From an uncultured Flavobacteriales bacterium (GTDB taxonomy: Bacteria; Bacteroidota; Bacteroidia; Flavobacteriales_D; Crocinitomicaceae), in assembly GCA_903899795.1 (NCBI GenBank), contig CAIUKX010000201.1, forward strand, positions 1 to 6,718: a stretch of 6,718 nt of DNA. The letters run 5' to 3'. Shown piece by piece: positions 1 to 5,517 of this stretch. Numbering within the stretch: position 1 is the first letter of the stretch; each line of letters begins with the position of its first letter. A model generated the notes under the pieces. That model was not told the origin of the DNA. It saw nothing but the letters and a program-made list of their open reading frames with translations, and made no database searches. Both the position numbers and the translations under genes were made by a program.

Positions 1-779
1 AGTCCCTGAAAATGATTTTCGATCAGCCACTGACGAACAAATTCTTTCGATAATTGTTTTTGAGCTTCTCCTTTGGCTTGTCTTTCTTCATAACCATCTG
101 CGATGAAATATCGTGATGAATCAGGAGTATGAATCTCATCGATCAAAATCACTTCTCCGTTTCTAATTCCGAATTCGTATTTCGTATCCACTAAAATCAA
201 CCCCATTTTCGCTGCCATTTCAGTTCCTCGCTGAAATAAAGCTCGTGTATATTTTTCCATTTGAAGATAGATATCTTTCGGAACAATGTTTTTCTCCAAA
301 ATTTCTTCTCTTGATGCATCAATGTCGTGTCCTTCCTCAGCTTTGATAGCTGGTGTAATGATTGGTTCAGGAAATTTATCGTTCTCTTTCATACCTTCCG
401 GCATCGTAATTCCGCACAATTCACGAATTCCAGCAGCATACTGTCGGGCTGAATGTCCAGCTAAATACCCTCTTATCACCATTTCAACCCGCACAGGTTC
501 ACAACTATACCCTATAGCCACACTTGGATCCGGTGTCCCGATCAACCAGTTTGGAACAATATCTCTGGTCGCATCCAAAAATAGGGTTGCCACCTGATTC
601 AAAACCTGACCTTTGTGAGGAATTCCTTTCGGTAAAATATGATCGAATGCTGAAATACGATCAGATGCTATCATGACCAAAATACCGTTTTCCAAGGTGT
701 ATACATCTCGTACTTTTCCATGATAAACTGCTGTTTGTCCCGGAAAATTGTAATCAGTTGCTGTTATTGAATTACTCAT
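1..779 (-). CDS. purC: Phosphoribosylaminoimidazole-succinocarboxamide synthase (SAICAR synthetase), 3' end cut by window edge
   Basis: Catalyses the ATP-dependent joining of aspartate to CAIR to give SAICAR in cytoplasmic purine synthesis. The first 259 residues are visible, beginning MSNSITATDY. Motifs seen: GKVRDVY (about 21-27) of the nucleotide-binding lobe, SDRISAFD (39-46), VRVEMVIRGYLAGHSARQY (96-114, first family signature), the TPAIKAEEGHD stretch (142-152), and LILVDTKYEFG (194-204, second signature). The long insert between the signatures fits the roughly 300-residue form found in Bacteroidetes and eukaryotes rather than the short Bacillus/E. coli form, so I estimate about 50 C-terminal residues lie off the left edge. 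The ATG at 777-779 is preceded on this strand by an A/T-only leader, as is common in Bacteroidetes. It lies downstream of phoH on the same strand, and I see no TAnnTTTG promoter in the gap, so cotranscription is likely. One oddity is Ile145, where relatives usually have Thr (TPATKA or TPTTKA). Confidence 0.96.
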   Translation of the reverse strand, partial: MSNSITATDYNFPGQTAVYHGKVRDVYTLENGILVMIASDRISAFDHILPKGIPHKGQVLNQVATLFLDATRDIVPNWLIGTPDPSVAIGYSCEPVRVEMVIRGYLAGHSARQYAAGIRELCGITMPEGMKENDKFPEPIITPAIKAEEGHDIDASREEILEKNIVPKDIYLQMEKYTRALFQRGTEMAAKMGLILVDTKYEFGIRNGEVILIDEIHTPDSSRYFIADGYEERQAKGEAQKQLSKEFVRQWLIENHFQG

Positions 780-805
780 TTTTATTTTATTTTTTGTGGA
801 TCGTG

Positions 806-828
806 GAGACGTTGCAACGCAACGTCTC
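806..828. repeat. REP-like perfect palindrome, class 1
   Basis: Two perfect 10-bp arms (GAGACGTTGC and GCAACGTCTC) flank a 3-nt loop (AAC). An outer G·T and T-A pairing could extend the stem to 804-830. This GC-rich hairpin stands out from the surrounding AT-rich DNA. It resembles, from memory, the dispersed short palindromes with a GAGACGTTGC-type arm seen in many Bacteroidetes genomes, which are thought to be spread by REP-associated tyrosine transposases. No transposase gene is visible here. In the phoH-purC transcript it would form a strong hairpin upstream of the purC start. It is followed on that strand by A-rich rather than U-rich sequence, so it is not a typical terminator in that direction. 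Confidence 0.75.
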
Positions 829-877
829 TATCCCATCATTTTTTTTATTATCAATCTGGACAAATCCAAATAAATCC

Positions 878-900
878 GGACCGGTCGCGACCTGTCCCTA
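878..900. repeat. REP-like near-perfect palindrome, class 2, overlapping the phoH stop codon
   Basis: The core GGTCGCGACC (883-892) is a perfect palindrome. It is extended by GGAC at 878-881 pairing with GTCC at 894-897, with a single C/T mismatch between. The right flank, CCCTAC read on the plus strand, looks like part of a longer dispersed unit of the form GTAGGGACAGGTCGCGACC. The left side has diverged from that pattern. Its sequence is unrelated to the palindrome 50 bp away, so two repeat families sit together here. The phoH stop codon (TAG on the minus strand, 898-900) lies in the flank of this unit. It could form a hairpin at the 3' end of phoH, followed on that strand by moderately T-rich sequence. 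Confidence 0.65.
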
Positions 901-1839
901 CATTTCTGCCTTGTCGAAGGCCTCTATTATTTTTTTTACTAATCGATGTCTGATGACATCATTTTGATTCAATCGGACAATGCCTATTTCTTCAACATTT
1001 TCTAAAATATCCAATGCATAGGATAATCCTGATTTTTGGTGACGCGGCAAATCTATTTGAGACATATCTCCGGTTATAACAAATTTAGCAGTCATGCCCA
1101 TTCGCGTCAAAAACATTTTCATCTGCATGGGGGTCGCGTTCTGTGCTTCATCTAAAATTACAAATGCTTTATCCAACGTTCTGCCACGCATGAAAGCCAA
1201 AGGTGCAATTTCAATCACACCATACTCAAGCATTTCAGCCAATTTTTCCGGTGGAATCATATCCCGCAATGCATCATATAGGGGCATCATGTAAGGATCT
1301 AATTTTTCCTTCAAATCTCCTGGTAAAAAACCTAAATTTTCTCCCGCTTCCACAGCAGGTCGGGTTAGAATGATCCTCTTCACCTCTTTTGCTTTCAAAG
1401 CCCGAACAGCCAAAGCCACTGCAGTATAGGTCTTTCCGGTTCCAGCAGGACCAACAGCAAAGACCATATCGTACTCGTTGATCGCCTCTACCAGTTTTCG
1501 TTGATTTTGTGTTCTAGCTCTGACTTTTGTTCCGCCGTTTCCGTGCACCAATACATCATTTGCGGCATTAGAAACCATCAATTCACCGTCTTCAGCCATT
1601 AACCCAACAATCTCATTTTCAGTGAGACTATTGTATTTTGAGAAAAAGCGAATGATTAAATCAAATTTATGTTCAAAATCCTTAATTTGTTCTTCATCGC
1701 CTATGATGGTTAACACATTTCCACGCGCTACCACTTGAAGTTTCGGGAAAAAACTTTTGATTTTTTTTAGCTTGGAATTATTCACTCCGAACAATTCTGC
1801 GGGATTGACCCCTTTGATTTCAATGCTTTTCTCTTGCAA
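898..1839 (-). CDS. phoH: PhoH-like ATPase (PhoL/YbeZ type)
   Basis: Cytoplasmic P-loop ATPase of the PhoH family, linked by known family members to RNA metabolism and ribosome or stress functions. The protein has 313 residues, typical for the bacterial PhoL/YbeZ group. An N-terminal KH-like region (about 1-100) is followed by the ATPase domain: Walker A GPAGTGKT at 130-137, LTRPAVEAGENLGFLPGD at 158-175, Walker B VILDEAQN at 227-234, TGDMSQIDLP at 256-265, and NDVIRH at 293-298. All expected motifs are intact. The best start is the TTG at 1837-1839, because the stretch that follows (QEKSIEIKGVNPAELFG) matches the usual N-terminus. No in-frame ATG lies between it and the upstream in-frame stop at 1876-1878. 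The stop codon falls in the flank of a REP-like repeat. It faces the SAM-hydrolase gene divergently and is followed by purC. ybeY, a frequent partner elsewhere, is not adjacent. Confidence 0.95.
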   Translation of the reverse strand: MQEKSIEIKGVNPAELFGVNNSKLKKIKSFFPKLQVVARGNVLTIIGDEEQIKDFEHKFDLIIRFFSKYNSLTENEIVGLMAEDGELMVSNAANDVLVHGNGGTKVRARTQNQRKLVEAINEYDMVFAVGPAGTGKTYTAVALAVRALKAKEVKRIILTRPAVEAGENLGFLPGDLKEKLDPYMMPLYDALRDMIPPEKLAEMLEYGVIEIAPLAFMRGRTLDKAFVILDEAQNATPMQMKMFLTRMGMTAKFVITGDMSQIDLPRHQKSGLSYALDILENVEEIGIVRLNQNDVIRHRLVKKIIEAFDKAEM

Positions 1840-1885
1840 TGTGAATATTTGTTGTCGATTTGATAAAAAATCTACTTAATAAACT

Positions 1886-1893
1886 TATTTTTG
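1886..1893 (+). promoter_or_regulatory. Candidate Bacteroidetes -7 promoter element for the SAM-hydrolase/ABM unit
   Basis: TATTTTTG matches the Bacteroidetes housekeeping sigma -7 consensus TAnnTTTG exactly. A TTTG at 1859-1862 lies 23 bp upstream, at the long end of accepted -33 spacing. Transcription would begin near 1898-1900, giving a leader of about 45 nt before the ATG at 1945. The octamer is short and could arise by chance in AT-rich DNA. Confidence 0.45.
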
Positions 1894-1897
1894 GTGG

Positions 1898-1905
1898 CAA
1901 AATTA
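1898..1905 (-). promoter_or_regulatory. Candidate Bacteroidetes -7 promoter element for phoH-purC
   Basis: Read on the minus strand this is TAATTTTG, an exact TAnnTTTG match. A TTTTTG lies upstream on that strand with a spacing of only about 13 bp, which is short for a -33 element, so the call rests on the -7 match and position. The start site would fall near 1891-1893, giving a leader of about 50 nt before the phoH TTG start. It sits 4 bp from the rightward -7 element. Confidence 0.4.
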
Positions 1906-1944
1906 GAAAATAATTCGTCAAAAACGAGTGAGAATTTTATACGG

Positions 1945-2802
1945 ATGCAAATAATTACATTAACAACTGACATGGGACTTCAAGATCACTATGTCGCATC
2001 GATAAAAGGCACGATTCTATCTTTGGTTCCTGAAGCAAAAATTGTTGATATCTCTCACACCGTTAAACCTTTCAATATTTCAGAAGCAGCTTATTATGTA
2101 TCTTGCTGTTTTCGTGATTTCCCGAAGGGAACTGTTCATATTATCGGAGTAGACACAGAACCAATTGTCAACTTTGGAGGTTCAGACGGATCATTTCCCT
2201 CTATTTTATTATTTGAGGGGCATTATTTCATTTCCAACGACAATGGTTTTTTCGGATCCTTTCTACAAGAAAATCAACCGGATGGATTTTGGAGAATTGA
2301 TGACGTTTTATCCAATAAGAAACTGTTCAGCTTTCCGACCAAAAATATGTTTGTTCCGATTGCTTGTAAAATTTTAAACGGAGAAAAAATTGATTCAATA
2401 GCATCTCCTTTTCCAAGCTATAAGAAAGCATTTGCTCTTACTGCCGTTTTGGAAACAAACCTCATCAAAGGCAATGTTATCCATATCGATTCTTATGGAA
2501 ATCTCATTGTGAATGTAAGCCGTGAACTCTTCGAACGCATTGGAAAAGATGTTCCTTTTACAATTTATTTCAGAAAGCGAGATTATTTCATAGACACCAT
2601 TTCAACAACATACAATGAGGTCTCAGAAGGAGAAAAAGTGGCTATTTTCAACGAAAACGGGCTTCTCGAAATCGCAATAAATCGCGGTGCAAATGGCAGT
2701 GGTGGTGGTGCAGAAAAATTATTCGGAGTCCATTTAGGTGATGTTGTTCGGATTGAATTCACACCTCGAGGATCAAAAGAAACACTTGAATCTTTATTCT
2801 AA
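1945..2802 (+). CDS. SAM hydroxide adenosyltransferase family protein (SAM hydrolase / chlorinase-fluorinase fold, formerly DUF62)
   Basis: Characterised relatives split S-adenosylmethionine with water into adenosine and methionine; this protein's activity is uncertain. The open frame extends upstream to a TTG at 1891, but the ATG at 1945 is the better start because it gives MQIITLTTDMGLQDHYV, the usual N-terminus, and a 285-residue product of family length. Features seen: TTDMG (7-11), VDISH (34-38), GTVHIIGVD (62-70), SNDNG (97-101), and a C-terminal barrel with IDSYGNLIVN (181-190), NENGLLEIAINRGA (236-249) and GVHLGDVV (261-268). Asp70 of the family Asp-Arg-His triad seems present. Where the family has GVGTxRR there is EPIVNFGG, and where it has FHGRDxFAP there is FPTKNMFVP (130-138), so Arg and His appear absent. 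It is divergent from phoH and overlaps the downstream ABM gene as TAATG, suggesting translational coupling. Confidence 0.9.
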   Translation: MQIITLTTDMGLQDHYVASIKGTILSLVPEAKIVDISHTVKPFNISEAAYYVSCCFRDFPKGTVHIIGVDTEPIVNFGGSDGSFPSILLFEGHYFISNDNGFFGSFLQENQPDGFWRIDDVLSNKKLFSFPTKNMFVPIACKILNGEKIDSIASPFPSYKKAFALTAVLETNLIKGNVIHIDSYGNLIVNVSRELFERIGKDVPFTIYFRKRDYFIDTISTTYNEVSEGEKVAIFNENGLLEIAINRGANGSGGGAEKLFGVHLGDVVRIEFTPRGSKETLESLF

Positions 2803-3107
2803 TGATAACACGAATTGTTAAACTTCATTTTCAAGCTGATAAAATTGAAGATTTTTTATCTTTTTTCGAAACCATTAAACAACAAGTAAATACTTTTCCT
2901 GGATGCCAGGGAATGAAATTGCTGCGTGACATCAATACACCCGAAATTGTGATGACATATAGTCACTGGAAAAATGAAGAAGCTTTGGAAAATTACCGGA
3001 CATCAGAAACTTTCGGAACAATCTGGCCAAAAATCAAACCTTGGTTTGCTGAAAAACCAGAAGCATGGTCGGTTGGAGTACATTTCGATGGATTTTCAGA
3101 AATTTAA
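2802..3107 (+). CDS. Antibiotic biosynthesis monooxygenase (ABM) domain protein
   Basis: Small single-domain protein of 101 residues with the dimeric alpha+beta barrel pattern: an N-terminal beta strand (ITRIVKLHFQ, 2-11), a helix (KIEDFLSFFETIKQQV, 14-29), the PGCQGMKLLRD hairpin (33-43), the EIVMTYSHWKNEEALENY segment (48-65) matching the family's strand, conserved W and helix, and a final strand WSVGVHF (89-95). Family members include quinol monooxygenases and heme-degrading enzymes that need no prosthetic group, but many are uncharacterised; substrate cannot be read from the sequence. The start ATG shares its A with the TAA stop of the SAM-hydrolase gene, so the two are surely cotranscribed and probably translationally coupled, which suggests a shared role. 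No terminator hairpin is evident after the stop. Confidence 0.85.
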   Translation: MITRIVKLHFQADKIEDFLSFFETIKQQVNTFPGCQGMKLLRDINTPEIVMTYSHWKNEEALENYRTSETFGTIWPKIKPWFAEKPEAWSVGVHFDGFSEI

Positions 3108-3387
3108 GAGGGTAACAAAAAGTTAGATTTCAATAATTTTCTCCAATTAATTTCAGATCGATTTTAATACATCTTATAAAAAAACGATTACCAAAAAATC
3201 AATAATTAGTACTTTTCTATCATTTTAACAGACTATTCACTAATTCACTGATTAAATGCTTTTATTTTCGAAAAATTAACAATACTTTTACCTAATGATA
3301 ATTTTTTAACTATTTCAAACAATTAAAGACAACCAAATAATTTAACCTGCGTCATACACCTAGAATACACATCAACCCTTTATTATT
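3108..3387. other. AT-rich intergenic region upstream of the secreted-protein gene
   Basis: About 280 bp, strongly AT-rich, without a convincing ORF, RNA or terminator hairpin. It contains no exact TAnnTTTG match. The nearest are TACTTTTC (3210-3217) and TACTTTTA (3283-3290), each one base off; the second would give a leader of roughly 90 nt before the ATG at 3388. A short palindrome TTTTCGAAAA lies at 3265-3274, probably by chance. Confidence 0.5.
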
Positions 3388-5388
3388 ATGAAGCCACTAC
3401 ACCTATTTCTACTGTTTATTTTCACCACAACTTTCTCATTTTCACAAGAAATCTGCAACAACGCTATTGACGATGACGGTGATGGATTAATTGACATGAA
3501 CGACCCCAATTGTGTTTGCTCAACTGCAAGTACAAATCCAACATCATTGATTCCAAATCCTTCTTTTGAACTTCAAAATTGTTGTCCTTCAACCTTTTCA
3601 GAAATGTATTGTGCACAAAGTTGGGTTCAAGCTTCAGATGCAACTTCCGATTATTTACACGTGTGCGCTATGGCCATTCCAAGTATTTCCAATTCAGCAC
3701 TATTCCCTTTCCCCGATGGAGATGGGGCTGCTGGCGGTGTTGTTGCAACTGATTATAAAGAATACATAGGAGCTTGTTTAAATGCTCCGCTAACCGCAGG
3801 TACGCAATATACCATTCAAATGCAGGTAGGATTAATTGGAATTGATTATGTCTCACTTGATCTAATTGACATCACCTCTCTGGTTCCTAATTTTCAATGG
3901 ACTCTATATGGTGCTTTAAATTGCGGAAACATTCCATATCCGGGAATAGATTGTCCGCCACCCGTATTTTCTGTATTGGGAGATGTGACATTAGTCAATG
4001 ATGGTCATTACCACACCTTAAGCATCACTTTTACACCAACCACTACAATTTCAGAAATAGTTATTGGATCCCCCTGTACATTACCGGTTCAATACCCTTA
4101 CATTTCTGATGGTTCGGCTACATTTCTACCCTATTATGTGATTGACAATATCATTATTAACACTGCAAATTCTTTTAATTCTGTAGGAATTACCACCACT
4201 GGTTCCACTTGTACCAATGATTACAAATTAACTGCTGCGGTAAGTACTTCAGGAGGAAGTTTTCAATGGTATGAAAATGGTGTTGCAATCGTAGGACAAA
4301 ATACAAATACATTAACTTATTCAACTTTAGGACTAGCGGGTGGTAACTATTCCGTTACCTATACCATCAATGGAAATTGTTACACCAATTCATTGGATAT
4401 TACAAACGGTACCCCTATTAATTTACAGGTAAACAGTGGAAATGTATGCATGAACCAACCAGTAAAATTAACAGCTACGGGTGCAACAACTTACACATGG
4501 TCTCCATCAACGGGATTATCAGCAACTACAGGTTCAACAGTACAAGCTTCCCCAACTACAACAACTGTATACACCATAACAGGAACTACAGCAGGCTGTA
4601 CAGCGACAACTACATCAACAGTAACCGTACAAAATCAATTGACCATTACAGCTCCTGATGTTGAAACTTGTTCAGGAATCCCGGTAAATCTTCATGCTTC
4701 TGGTGCTGACACTTACGTTTGGAGTCCTGCAACTGGTTTATCTGACACAACAGGAGCAGATGTAACTGCAACAGTCTCAACCAACACAACATATACCGTT
4801 GTCGGCACATCAGGTCTATGTACCGGACAAACAACAGTCAATGTAACGATCAACAATACTGTTAATTTTGATTGGTCTGCAATTCCAAACACAGTTCAGA
4901 TTCCAAACACGGCTGTTAATTTTCAAGCAACACCCGCATCGTATAATTACACATGGATTTTTGACGATAGTACACAATCGAATCAATCTAATTTTATTCA
5001 TACTATTACACCGGAAGAAGGAACTCATAACGTACATCTGATTGTTCAAAATACATTAGGTTGCATCGATAGTGTTGATTTCACAATTGTTGTAATGGAC
5101 TTACTGGCTTTTTATGTTCCGAATACATTTACACCCGACGGAGATAAATTCAACAACGAATTTATACCTGTATTCACAAGCGGATTTGATCCTAAGAGTT
5201 ATCAGATAAACATTTATGACCGGTGGGGAGAACTCGTTTTCGAATCCAAAGACACTTCCAAAGGCTGGGATGGCACTTACAAAAATCATCCTGCGAACGA
5301 TGGAATGTATACTTGGGTGATCCGATTCAAAGATTTATACAATGATGCCAACAAGGAAATCAAAGGGAATGTGAATGTAATCAGGTAG
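3388..5388 (+). CDS. Secreted modular surface protein with T9SS type B sorting domain (gliding motility-associated C-terminal domain)
   Basis: Predicted to be exported and attached to or released from the cell surface. The 666 residues begin with a Sec signal peptide (MKPLHLFLLFIFTTTFSFSQ, cleavage likely near 20). Next comes a Cys-flanked metal-binding-like motif, ICNNAIDDDGDGLID (22-36), like MopE-type repeats. A module of about 50-260 opens with SLIPNPSFE and contains CCPSTF, WVQASDATSDYLHVC and a closing YYVIDNIIIN strand, suggesting a jelly-roll or carbohydrate-binding-like fold. Three Ig-like modules follow (about 268-340, 347-415, 421-488), the last two being clear duplicates. Then a PKD-like module (about 491-570, YTWIFDDS, NTLGCIDS) and the CTD (574-666: FYVPNTFTPDGDKFNN, YDRWGELVFES, GWDGTY, GMYTWVIRF, GNVNVIR). 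It appears monocistronic. Its ligand is unknown; no catalytic motif is visible. Confidence 0.93.
   Translation: MKPLHLFLLFIFTTTFSFSQEICNNAIDDDGDGLIDMNDPNCVCSTASTNPTSLIPNPSFELQNCCPSTFSEMYCAQSWVQASDATSDYLHVCAMAIPSISNSALFPFPDGDGAAGGVVATDYKEYIGACLNAPLTAGTQYTIQMQVGLIGIDYVSLDLIDITSLVPNFQWTLYGALNCGNIPYPGIDCPPPVFSVLGDVTLVNDGHYHTLSITFTPTTTISEIVIGSPCTLPVQYPYISDGSATFLPYYVIDNIIINTANSFNSVGITTTGSTCTNDYKLTAAVSTSGGSFQWYENGVAIVGQNTNTLTYSTLGLAGGNYSVTYTINGNCYTNSLDITNGTPINLQVNSGNVCMNQPVKLTATGATTYTWSPSTGLSATTGSTVQASPTTTTVYTITGTTAGCTATTTSTVTVQNQLTITAPDVETCSGIPVNLHASGADTYVWSPATGLSDTTGADVTATVSTNTTYTVVGTSGLCTGQTTVNVTINNTVNFDWSAIPNTVQIPNTAVNFQATPASYNYTWIFDDSTQSNQSNFIHTITPEEGTHNVHLIVQNTLGCIDSVDFTIVVMDLLAFYVPNTFTPDGDKFNNEFIPVFTSGFDPKSYQINIYDRWGELVFESKDTSKGWDGTYKNHPANDGMYTWVIRFKDLYNDANKEIKGNVNVIR
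4438..4851 (+). repeat. Tandem duplicated Ig-like module inside the secreted protein
   Basis: Residues 351-415 and 425-488 align over their length: YTWSPSTGLSATTG against YVWSPATGLSDTTG, VYTITGTTAGC against TYTVVGTSGLC. Each copy has two cysteines 50 residues apart (354/404 and 428/478), a pitch of 74 residues, suggesting one disulfide per module. The copies have diverged at DNA level, so the duplication is not recent. The first is very Thr-rich. Confidence 0.85.
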
Positions 5389-5444
5389 TAAAAACAAGTA
5401 CTGTATTGACATCTCAAGCACTGTTCAAATGAATTCACCGGAAA

Positions 5445-5478
5445 TGTAAAAAATTAGCTGTAAAATATTCCATTTACA
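5445..5478. promoter_or_regulatory. Phased TGTAAA / TTTACA motifs upstream of sucC (possible operator)
   Basis: TGTAAA occurs at 5445-5450 and 5459-5464, and its reverse complement TTTACA at 5473-5478, with start-to-start spacing of exactly 14 bp each time. The latter two form an inverted repeat with 6-bp arms and an 8-bp spacer, shaped like a dimeric regulator site. AT-rich composition makes chance a real possibility. Confidence 0.25.
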
Positions 5479-5490
5479 AAGAATTTCACT

Positions 5491-5498
5491 TACTTTTA
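5491..5498 (+). promoter_or_regulatory. Candidate -7 element for sucC (one mismatch)
   Basis: TACTTTTA differs from TAnnTTTG only at the last base and lies 19 bp before the sucC ATG. Transcription would start near 5503-5505, leaving a very short leader of about 15 nt. No clear -33 TTG is seen at the right distance, so this is a weak call. The same octamer occurs at 3283-3290, upstream of the secreted-protein gene. Confidence 0.3.
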
Positions 5499-5517
5499 CG
5501 GCACTAAAATTCAGAAG

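Noticed and set aside
806..846. Hairpin plus T8 run as a rho-independent terminator on the plus strand
   Set aside because: The T run begins about 10 nt after the stem rather than directly, no plus-strand gene ends here, and the stem matches a dispersed repeat type better.
286..967. Two small plus-strand ORFs (286-597 and 758-967)
   Set aside because: The first lies antisense inside purC. The second overlaps the purC start, the repeat gap and the phoH end. Neither translation resembles a known protein or has coding character.
1094..1294. Plus-strand ORF inside phoH
   Set aside because: Antisense shadow of a strongly conserved ATPase domain.
1840..1944. SAM riboswitch ahead of the SAM-hydrolase gene
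   Set aside because: The predicted leader is about 45 nt and shows no paired helices or conserved core of a known SAM riboswitch class.
1891..1944. Upstream TTG start adding 18 residues to the SAM-hydrolase protein
   Set aside because: The extra residues have no family counterpart, the TTG overlaps the candidate -7 element, and the ATG at 1945 gives the standard N-terminus.
4550..4625. Thr-rich stretch as a possible DNA microsatellite
   Set aside because: ACA/ACT codons alternate irregularly without an exact repeating unit; it is simply a Thr-rich Ig-like segment.
3566..5289. Several small ORFs on both strands across the secreted-protein gene
   Set aside because: All lie within a gene whose domain order is clear from end to end; their translations are low-complexity by-products of Thr/Asn-rich coding sequence.
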